This document shows positions 1-8,300 of a DNA stretch of 42,329 nucleotides, piece after piece. Origin of the DNA: Bacteroidota bacterium. GTDB lineage: Bacteria > Bacteroidota > Bacteroidia > Bacteroidales > FEN-979. The stretch covers positions 19,477-61,805 of the forward strand of contig JAPLDG010000205.1 of the NCBI GenBank assembly GCA_026391845.1. Direction: 5' to 3'. Made by a program: the position numbers and the translations under genes. How positions within the stretch are numbered: position 1 is the stretch's first letter; the number at the start of each line of letters is the position of its first letter. The notes under the pieces are model-generated. The model was given only the letters and a program-made list of their open reading frames with translations, was not told where the DNA came from and ran no database searches.

Positions 1-51
1 GTTTTGATCCCACTGCTGTGCCTTGTCATCAAATTCATTCATGGTTCAACA

Positions 52-1332
52 TTATTTTATTACGAGTTTGCCGACCAACAATTGGTTATCTGTCTGGACT
101 TTGACCAGATAAAGACCCTGTGGATTTCCCGACAAATCAAACTGCTCCGACCGGTTAACTGATGTAACTGATTCACGCTGAGTGATCGTTCTTCCTGTAA
201 TATCCGAAATCGTGATAACAGCTTCCTTATTGTCAAAACCACTCATCCTGATTTTGAAAAGCCCTGTGCAGGGATTCGGTGAAATACTCATGCCGATTTG
301 CGTGCCTGGCGTATCCTGCATACCGGTTGGACTGTCGAAATAAAAAGGAGACGCCGTGAGGGTAAGTGTAACATTTCCGGCAGCTTTATCCGCTTCACTG
401 GGTACATAATAGCCTGAAAGTGCATCGGCAGCCGTGAAAATTCCGGTACCATCCGAGGACCACAGTACCGTGGAATAACTGGTCGCAACACCGTTCACCG
501 GCACGGTGGTGGTGATGTAGGCACAGGTCGTGTCATTGCCTGCCGCAGCTGTTGCTGGCTGATTAACGACAACATCCGTTGTTGCTTCTGCCGAAGATGT
601 TCCATCCGATACTTGCACCATATACATGGTTAACACGGTGGGAGAAACCTGCGGATTTTGCAGGGATGAGGTGAACCCGGCCGGATTAGAGGTCCAGGAG
701 TAGGTGTATGTTCCACTTCCTCCGGTGGCAGCAGCATTGAGCTGGGATGTTTGACCGGCACAGATCGTTGACGGTGTTGCATTCGCCGATGCAGTGAGCG
801 GAACAACAAGATATTCGTTCACTATCAATTTTGTTAATTTGGTATTGGATTTAGCGACAGTAATTGCGCTGTAGAAAGTAACTGTTCCGGTGCCGGCAGC
901 TGGAGCCGTCCATGAGAATGACCACACGGAAGTGCCTGTTGAGGATCCGGCAGAAGTGTGGGTCACATATTTTGTTCCTCCCACCAGTTTACTGCCCGTT
1001 CCGGCAGCAAGAACTCCCAGTTGGGTTCCTGAGGCATTCTGGGGGGATAACTCAAATCCTTTTCGGCCTGTTCCTGTAGCGGTTACTGTAATGGTGTAAG
1101 TAGAACCGGCGGTATATCCCTGGGCCGGAATATTGGAGGTAATCCAGCCGGTAACAGTCAACGCGGAGCCTCCATGGCAGCTGACGCAATTGCGCGTATC
1201 CCCGGGAGATCCGGTATAGTTGTAAGGAGAGGGAACCCCGGAAGGATTGGCATTTAATACTGTGCTGAATATCAGACTGATAAATGCTACGCCGATCATC
1301 ATGGCAAGAAAACGTACGGATTGTTTTTTCAT
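52..1332 (-). CDS. T9SS-sorted secreted protein with CxxCH motif (choice-of-anchor V type)
   Basis: A 426-aa protein exported by Sec and probably passed through the type IX secretion system. Residues 1-28 form a signal peptide. Just after it lies C49-V-S-C52-H53 followed by GG, the form of a c-type haem attachment site. Residues 70-170 resemble the beta-sandwich of Reeler-like, 'choice-of-anchor V' proteins, with an ITVTATGTGRKGFEL stretch. A PKD/Ig-like segment follows (about 180-260). The last ~75 residues (SISPNPCTGLFKI ... GLYLVKVQT ... LVIK) are a type A T9SS sorting domain. It stands alone, and a weak -7-like TACTTTTA occurs on the minus strand at 1385-1392. Domain layout is clear; function is unknown, and whether haem is bound is inference. 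Confidence 0.85.
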   Translation of the reverse strand: MKKQSVRFLAMMIGVAFISLIFSTVLNANPSGVPSPYNYTGSPGDTRNCVSCHGGSALTVTGWITSNIPAQGYTAGSTYTITVTATGTGRKGFELSPQNASGTQLGVLAAGTGSKLVGGTKYVTHTSAGSSTGTSVWSFSWTAPAAGTGTVTFYSAITVAKSNTKLTKLIVNEYLVVPLTASANATPSTICAGQTSQLNAAATGGSGTYTYSWTSNPAGFTSSLQNPQVSPTVLTMYMVQVSDGTSSAEATTDVVVNQPATAAAGNDTTCAYITTTVPVNGVATSYSTVLWSSDGTGIFTAADALSGYYVPSEADKAAGNVTLTLTASPFYFDSPTGMQDTPGTQIGMSISPNPCTGLFKIRMSGFDNKEAVITISDITGRTITQRESVTSVNRSEQFDLSGNPQGLYLVKVQTDNQLLVGKLVIK

Positions 1333-1515
1333 GGTTTTAAAAATTGTTTAAATGAATTGTGATGCAACCTTACTAATTAAGACATAAAAGTACTAAATAG
1401 TTGCTTACACCACCTATATATATGTACTTCAAGGACATTCGTGCCTGGTTAAAAGATGCGACATGCTGCGTGCCTGTGGCGATAATGAAGGCGGTGTTTA
1501 GACTCCTTCTAAATT

Positions 1516-2064
1516 TTATTCCGGATGCGGTTTTCGCATTTCAACAATGCCTGTCCGCCTGAATCCCTTTGGAACGATCCATCCGATAAATGTTCCGATC
1601 ATAATTCCTGCAAGGACATCACTGGGATAATGCACTCCCAGCGCCATTCTTGAATAGGCCACCAATATCGCCCACAGATAAACCGGAATGAAGATTTTTT
1701 TCCCTGCAAACAACAGAGATATGGCCGCTGCCATAGCAAATGCTTCCAGGGTATGCCCGGAGGGAAAGGAAGAGTCACCTCCCGAAGATAATTTTTCAAT
1801 GTCGGGGTAAGTGGTGAACGGCCGGTCTCTGTCGATAAGACCTTTCAAACCCTGGGTAACCACAAGAACTATAAGTAATACGGCAACGAGTATGAAAAAC
1901 TGCATGAGCAGAACCCTCGACTTTTTGAGTAAGGAACTGATGCCAACCATTAATGCCATTGCCAGACTGACATAGGTAGTGGTATCTGAAATGAACTGCA
2001 GAACAGGAACGGAACGCGGTATCAGATGATTGTGCAACCAGGTTAACAAGGTGATATCAAACAT
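1516..2064 (-). CDS. PAP2-family membrane phosphatase
   Basis: A small multi-pass membrane protein (182 aa) of the type 2 phosphatidic acid phosphatase family. It has all three catalytic motifs: K-x6-RP (KGLIDRDRP), PSGH, and SR-x5-H-x3-D (SRMALGVHYPSD). Members dephosphorylate lipid phosphates at the outer face of the membrane; undecaprenyl pyrophosphate or phosphatidylglycerol phosphate are typical substrates. I chose the ATG at 2064; the frame is open to a TTG at 2076. It is the last gene of the operon that carries PBP1C, and recycling of the peptidoglycan lipid carrier would fit that context. This role is inference from neighbours, as the substrate cannot be read from sequence. Confidence 0.88.
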   Translation of the reverse strand: MFDITLLTWLHNHLIPRSVPVLQFISDTTTYVSLAMALMVGISSLLKKSRVLLMQFFILVAVLLIVLVVTQGLKGLIDRDRPFTTYPDIEKLSSGGDSSFPSGHTLEAFAMAAAISLLFAGKKIFIPVYLWAILVAYSRMALGVHYPSDVLAGIMIGTFIGWIVPKGFRRTGIVEMRKPHPE

Positions 2065-2088
2065 TGAAAATTCCAAACTTAATGTTTT

Positions 2089-2907
2089 TTAGTGTGTAAG
2101 AATGGAGAAAACGTCCCACCCGTTTTCCTTCGCCATTTGCATGGCAGGCTGGTTTTGCATGATGGCCCCTCCCCAGTGATTGTGGTCATATACATGCGGG
2201 TTTTCAAACCATTTTTCGATGTTCATCGTCAGCGGGAAGGTGATATTCTGCTTATCTGCCAGCTGAAAGGATGAACCTGGCAAATGCACGGTAAAACAAT
2301 TCTGCACAAACGCATAAATCGAGTCAACATTGTAGCTGTTTCCTTTATACAGTTGCCCGATCCCAAGATGGAAATTGAATGGCATGACAACTCCCATTGT
2401 ATCCTTCCATTTTCCATTCATCATCATATAATGGTAACCTCCGCCAAGTATTTCAGGCCAGCCCATGATGGCTTCCGGGGGGTTCACATACATGAACGAT
2501 TTGTTTTTCGCTTCCGTTATTCCAAAGATAAAAGTGATTGAATCATAGGTTCCTGCAGGGATCTTGTCGAAGAACCGAATGACTTTTGTTTCGGGCATGG
2601 CCTCATCAATGTAAAAGATATCCTTCCACTCCCTGATCGTCATGGCGGCACCGCCATCTCTGTAAAAAGTGATATCTGAAATGAAATACATCAGATCCGT
2701 GATCAGATATTCATTTCCGGCGGCATTGGTATAAATCAGTTCATTTTTCTTCAGTGGCTGACCATTTACCCGGTGTTCAATTGAAAATGATACGGTCCCT
2801 GAAGGAACCTCAGCAGGCAAATCATCATTTTTTGTGCATGAGGCAGCAATGGTCAACAGGGTCAGTAACGCAACAGGCCAGATCAAAAAATGATCATTCT
2901 TCTTCAT
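2089..2907 (-). CDS. MbnP-like periplasmic lipoprotein
   Basis: A 272-aa lipoprotein. The signal peptide ends in a lipobox-like TIAASC, and the mature protein starts with a charged CTKNDD segment. The body resembles the MbnP domain (SFSIEHRVNG ... LITDLMYFISDITFYRDGG ... GTYDSITFIFGI ... HYMMMNGKW), a beta-rich fold of periplasmic proteins found beside MbnH-type di-haem enzymes or copper systems. No such partner or methanobactin gene is present here. The frame is open upstream to 2961, but the ATG at 2907 begins MKKN and gives a clean signal peptide, leaving 25 bp after the pbpC stop, so it is probably cotranscribed. The metal-linked role is known only for some relatives and should not be assumed. 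Confidence 0.8.
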   Translation of the reverse strand: MKKNDHFLIWPVALLTLLTIAASCTKNDDLPAEVPSGTVSFSIEHRVNGQPLKKNELIYTNAAGNEYLITDLMYFISDITFYRDGGAAMTIREWKDIFYIDEAMPETKVIRFFDKIPAGTYDSITFIFGITEAKNKSFMYVNPPEAIMGWPEILGGGYHYMMMNGKWKDTMGVVMPFNFHLGIGQLYKGNSYNVDSIYAFVQNCFTVHLPGSSFQLADKQNITFPLTMNIEKWFENPHVYDHNHWGGAIMQNQPAMQMAKENGWDVFSILTH

Positions 2908-2932
2908 GAACCATGATGTTAGGTTTGCAAAG

Positions 2933-5350
2933 TTAATAAGTAATGCCATTGAATGTCTCATTGATTACCTCAAATACGATGCGTAGCGTCTCCCCGGTCT
3001 GATCAACCAGCGTAAGCCTGTGAATGCCACGGTCGGGCGACAGGGCCATCTGATGCATCTGAACTGTTGTACCGATGAAACGATCGTCGAGGTGCCAGAA
3101 CACCCGGATTTCAGTATTCCGGTGGGCAACCTTGAATACCGTACTTCCTGGTTTTCCGTCGAGATCGACCGGAATATAAATTTTGCTGTTGTTTTTCGGA
3201 TAGATGATCTCCATGTTTCGCCGGTCGGTATTTCCACCACAATCCTTCCGAAACGGGGGCAATACTTTATAAAACGGGTTCTTGTTGCGAAAATACCATT
3301 CCTGCACCGGCGGAAGGACAAACCACGAAACATGCTGCATGTTCTCCTGCGACTCACAGGTTGAATTTACCTGCCACAGACCGGTTTTATCGAGGTGGAT
3401 GAGTTGATGAAATGGGCAGGGGGTCGTTTTGGAACCCGACTTCTGAACCCACAAGGTATCAACAAATTCACACAAGGAGGTGGCCAGATAGCCACTGTAA
3501 CGGCAAACCGCTGCCGGCATGAGTGCGCCTTCAGGTGTTTTGAACCAGGTGGCTGGCGGCAGGGCTTTAAAAATATCAAACAATACCGGCGCGGCAACGG
3601 CAACACCGGTCAGCCCGGGTCTCCCTTCGCCTGAAGCATTTCCGGCCCACACCGCCACGACATATTCCGGTGTAACACCCACAGACCAGGCATCGCGGTT
3701 TCCAAAACTTGTTCCGGTTTTCCAGGCGATTTTATGCGACGACGAGAATTGCTGCCACTGCAGCTCAGCATCCGGGCGCGAAACCTCTACCATGGCTTCG
3801 AAGGTCAACCAGATTGATCCTGCATCGAACCAGGATGACTGATCGTTGAAAGATTGACTCATCCGGTTTTCACTGGCCAGATAACCGGGTGGATGAAAAT
3901 CCGATCTGCTGTACTTCGGGTTGGTTCCGGAATAGTGGTTCAGGGTACGTGCCATGGAAGCATAAATCCCGGCCAGATCCCACAGATTGGCTTCGGCTCC
4001 GCCCAGGATGATCGACAGTCCATAATGGTCTGCCGGTTTCGACAGTGTTGTCATGCCCAACTTTCGGAGAAGAGCATAAAATTGCTCATATCCGTAAGTT
4101 TGAAGCATTTTTACCGCCGGAATGTTCAGCGACCTCGACAGCGCCATTTTTGCCGGTACGGCGCCGTCATAGGTCAGGTTATAGTTTTCGGGAATGAATC
4201 CGCCAACCTGCATGGGAATGTCAGGGACCAGTGTGTTGGGCAGTAAAAGTCCTTCACTCAGCATGGCTGCATAGAGAAATGGCTTCAGGATGCTGCCTGT
4301 ACTCCTCGGAGCCGTGATGATATCCACATTGTTTCCATGGTCCCTGGCAGTCTCTCCCGGGATGTTTCCAACATATGCCAGTACATTTCCACTATTTACG
4401 TCAAGAACCAGTGCAGCTGCATTGTGGATTTCATTGGCTCTGAGCTGAATACTATGCAGGTCTAGAATGTCGCTGACCCGATTTTGCACGTTGATATCAA
4501 TCGTGGTGCAGACCCGGGTTCCACTGTTTCCTTCCCTTACAATACGGTCGAGCAAATGAGGTGCCCGCTGTGGCAAAGGAAATGGTTTTTCCGGAATTTT
4601 TTCACTCTTTGCAAGGGTACAGGTTGATGCATCAATCACACCCCTGGCATAAAGAATATCCAGGAGTTTATTGCGCCTGGTCAACAGCGAATGAGGATTG
4701 CGACCGGGATAGATAAGTCCCGGACTGTTTGGCAGCACTGCAAGCGTTGCAGCTTCTGCCCAGGAGAGCGATCCGGCATCGGCTCCGAAATAACGCCAGG
4801 CGGCGGCATCCAGCCCTACAACATTGCCGCCAAACGGTGCATGTGAGACATAAAGCCTCAGGATATCGGCCTTGCTGTGCGAAACTTCGAGCCGAAAAGC
4901 CAAAAAGATCTCTTTGAATTTTTCCAGGTAGGTCCGCTCCCTGTTTTTTCGCATCAGACGGATTACCTGCATGCTGATGGTACTTCCTCCGCTGATAATC
5001 CTGCCGTGCTTCATGTTGAGATAAGCCGCCCTGAAAAGCGCAGCAGGATTAAATCCCGGATGATACCTGAAAAACCGGTCTTCATAATGGGTGATGGCAA
5101 GTCTGAATTTCTCCGGCACGGTAACGCTTTCAGGAAAACGCCATTGCTGGTCAGCCGAAATTTTTGCGCCAAGCAAATTCCCGGCACGATCAAGTAAAAC
5201 GGTAGAAACGGGATCCTGGAACAATGGCCGCGGGAGAGAAAACCAAAACAGGAGAGCCATGAACAGCAGCAATATACAAGCCACGTAACGCCTGATACGC
5301 CTGTTTTTCAAAACCCTGTGAATCTGATGCAAGCGAGATTCTTCCGTCAT
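2933..5350 (-). CDS. pbpC: Penicillin-binding protein 1C (bifunctional class A-like PBP)
   Basis: An 805-aa inner-membrane enzyme that polymerises and can cross-link peptidoglycan. A single membrane anchor lies at about residues 22-44. The GT51 glycosyltransferase domain follows, with E90 in EDRFFRYHPG and then GGSTISMQV. The transpeptidase domain has SxxK (S353 in STGSILKPF), SRSLN and KTGTS. The last ~90 residues are the C-terminal PBP1C domain (IIYPKNNSKIYIPVDLDG...). Only 11 bp separate it from the alpha-2-macroglobulin gene upstream; pbpC next to a bacterial A2M gene (yfhM in E. coli) is a well-known pair, thought to couple wall repair with protease trapping. Motifs are intact and full length. 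Confidence 0.96.
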   Translation of the reverse strand: MTEESRLHQIHRVLKNRRIRRYVACILLLFMALLFWFSLPRPLFQDPVSTVLLDRAGNLLGAKISADQQWRFPESVTVPEKFRLAITHYEDRFFRYHPGFNPAALFRAAYLNMKHGRIISGGSTISMQVIRLMRKNRERTYLEKFKEIFLAFRLEVSHSKADILRLYVSHAPFGGNVVGLDAAAWRYFGADAGSLSWAEAATLAVLPNSPGLIYPGRNPHSLLTRRNKLLDILYARGVIDASTCTLAKSEKIPEKPFPLPQRAPHLLDRIVREGNSGTRVCTTIDINVQNRVSDILDLHSIQLRANEIHNAAALVLDVNSGNVLAYVGNIPGETARDHGNNVDIITAPRSTGSILKPFLYAAMLSEGLLLPNTLVPDIPMQVGGFIPENYNLTYDGAVPAKMALSRSLNIPAVKMLQTYGYEQFYALLRKLGMTTLSKPADHYGLSIILGGAEANLWDLAGIYASMARTLNHYSGTNPKYSRSDFHPPGYLASENRMSQSFNDQSSWFDAGSIWLTFEAMVEVSRPDAELQWQQFSSSHKIAWKTGTSFGNRDAWSVGVTPEYVVAVWAGNASGEGRPGLTGVAVAAPVLFDIFKALPPATWFKTPEGALMPAAVCRYSGYLATSLCEFVDTLWVQKSGSKTTPCPFHQLIHLDKTGLWQVNSTCESQENMQHVSWFVLPPVQEWYFRNKNPFYKVLPPFRKDCGGNTDRRNMEIIYPKNNSKIYIPVDLDGKPGSTVFKVAHRNTEIRVFWHLDDRFIGTTVQMHQMALSPDRGIHRLTLVDQTGETLRIVFEVINETFNGITY

Positions 5351-5361
5351 TTCCCGCTTCG

Positions 5362-8300
5362 TTATTTTGAAGCCGGAACCACCTCAACCCAACATCCCGG
5401 AACCCTTGCGCTGATGGTATTGTCATACATGGCTTCACAAACGGTTGCCGGAAGATAAAACCTGCCAAGATAGGCGGCCATCATCATCACCCTGAACGTT
5501 TTCGTTTGACCGGGGTTGAGGTCAAAGAAGGTATTGACACGATCATCCCGCACATCCTGGTAAGTAAAAGCAGAAGCAGTTGCTACGGATTGCGCCAGAT
5601 CGCCGGAACGGGCATTGATCACTTCCCATCCGGAAGGAAAAACCTGCGAAAGAGCAAGTTGCTGGTAGGATCCACGCATTCCGGGATTTGTTACAGAAAC
5701 CTCTGCTACAAAGTTGGTCCCCTGCTGAAGAGCCGCTGGCTTTATAACCGATCCTGCCATGGATTTAAAGACCATGGATATCTTCAGGCTGTTTGACGAA
5801 GAGGTGTTATCTCCCTGCGCCGGGATTCCGGTAAGAATGAGCCGGCTAAAAAGGATGTTTTTTCCCTGGTTGACCAATTGAATGACTCCCTTTTTACCAG
5901 GCTGAACATCGATTTTCCGGGTAAGTATCGGTTTCATCGATTCGATCGTTACAGGCTGATCGTTATTTATCCGGAGGGATGCAAGGATGCCGCTGCCTCC
6001 ACTACTCCCCATAAAGCTGGCAATGGCACGAAGGGCGAATGAGGTTGACTGGGTACTTAGCCATTCGTTGTTTCCCAATGAAGCCGAAATTTCCTTAACC
6101 AGTGGAGCTGCCCTGGTTTTCATGTTTAACAGACACAGGGCCTCAACGATCATCGCTTTGTCGCGCAGGTCGGAGCCGTAGGTATCATTGCTTTCATGGT
6201 AAGGCGGAACCGATGTTGACAAGGTGTTGACGAGTTGCTTTGCAACTTCCTGTTTTCCGGCAATCTGGTAGGCTGCAGCAAGCTGCCACCGGGCAGATAC
6301 CGCAAGGTTTTTCTTCTCCAGCAGCTTGTTCATGGCTCCCAGCTCCGGCGCTTTGGCCAGGGCCAGGGTATATAAACGATACGCCTGCATCAGGTCGTTG
6401 TTGTAAAAGGATGCATCGACGTTCCAGGAAACCGCTTTCTGGCGCTGAAATTCCTTCCATGCATGCAGGAGGTTGACAGGAAGGGCATATCCCATTTGCG
6501 CTGCCTCCAGCAGGAAATGGCCGGCATAGTTTGTTCCCCAATCATCCGCATATTGCGCTCCGGGCCAATAAGCGAATCCGCCATTTGGCATCTGAAATGA
6601 TTTCAAACGTTGAATCGCAGACCGGATATTCTGTTCCGTCTCCTTTTTTGAAGATTCCGAAAGTTCAACGAAACCATTGAGATAGAGTTGTGGAAAAGCT
6701 GCAGAGACGGTTTGTTCAATGCATCCATAGGGGTAATGAATGAGATACGACAGCCTCTTTTCCAGGTTCAGCGGCGGAATGGCCGAAACTTCAAGGGTTC
6801 CCTTGTTTGTACCGGGTATTCCCGGCGCGTGAAAATCGGTCGTCCAGGTACTTCCCGGTTGAATAATCTTTTCCAATACATCCGTCACCGGAGAATTCGG
6901 GTTGCGGATCCCGATCTCTATCATGTGTTCCGCCTTCAGATTGCCACTGACAGCTACTATCCGAACTTTGCCGATACCCACCTTCTGGTCAACCGTGAGA
7001 TCAAAAGTGACCAACTGATCACCGGTTCCATGGAACGAAAGTTGCCGTGAATTTGCTCCGCCGATGATGAACATTTCATTGACAATCACCTCCACTTTCA
7101 CGTTTTTTACGGCGTTGTTCATGGCAAACACGCTCACCGGTAGTTTGACCGTTTCTCCGGGACCCAATACCCGTGGGAGAGTTCCCAACACCATCAGCGG
7201 CTTTTTCACAGCAACAGTCTTTTCATCCCTGCCGTATGCCCCATCCTGTCCGGCAACCACCATTACCCGAACGGAACCGATATACTCGGGCATGATGAAT
7301 GAATGTGTTGTTCCCTGCCCTTTTTTCAATGTAAACGGACCCAGAAATTTAACCATAGGTTTGAACCGGTTTGCTTTCAATCCGCCTTTGTTCAGAACAT
7401 CCTGGTCACCCCCGATGCTGAGAATTCGCTGCAACTCCCCTCCGAATGACCCCATTACCTGGTCGAACAGATCCCAGGTTTTAACTCCAAGCGCTTCCCG
7501 CGCATAAAAAACGCTCCACGGATCGGGCGTTTTAAAGCGGGTGAGATCAAGCAAACCATCATCCACCATGGCAAGGGTGTAGGTCATTGCCTTGCCGCTT
7601 GCCTCCGTAACATGAATGGAGACCTCCTTTCCCGGTTCAAGTTCATTACGCATGGAAATCAATGGTTTGAGGTGGGTATTCGGATTTTCAACCGGTACCG
7701 CAATTACACCATACAGTCTGATCGGAAGGTCATTTTTTGTCTGGGCATGAGGCTGCAGTAAGGTCACATATGCATAGCAATTGGGCGACATGGCTTCAGT
7801 GGCGTCAAAGGAGATATCGGTGGTTCCTTTGGTGGTGGGCACCCAGAAAGATTTCAGAATTCCCGAACCGGTTTCTATGGTAATGAGCGCCCTTCCATCG
7901 GGTGAGGCTGGCAGGGTTAGTTTAACCTTGTCGCCTACCTTGTACTGACTTTTATCGGTTGTAAGGGTAAGCATGGCGGCGGCCTGTTTTTCGCCTCCCG
8001 GCATGCGGAAATAACCAGGCCAGTCAACATAAACAACCTGACCCGCGGCATGGCCCGAAGTTTTATCGGTTACTTTGATGAGATATCTTCCCCAATCGTT
8101 ATAAGCTGTACTAAAAGTATAGACAGCTTTTCCGTTCACGGTTTTCAAGGTTGCTGAATCTGATGGCCTGATGTACGCTGTTGAGATAAAGTCGGCTGAT
8201 CCAGCCTCGGAATCATCCCACCACCATCGCCATTCAAGTTTGAACACCTCCACTTTCAGTTGGTTTGAAGGAACCAACACACCCAGTGCATCCACATTCA

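Noticed and set aside
2089-2907. Methanobactin or copper-uptake locus
   Set aside because: Only an MbnP-like domain is present; no MbnH, MbnB/C or precursor peptide is seen nearby.
7064-7507. 147-aa plus-strand open frame inside the alpha-2-macroglobulin gene (others similar at 8962-9549 and 9751-10239)
   Set aside because: Low-complexity or incoherent translations opposite a well-supported gene; no motif seen.
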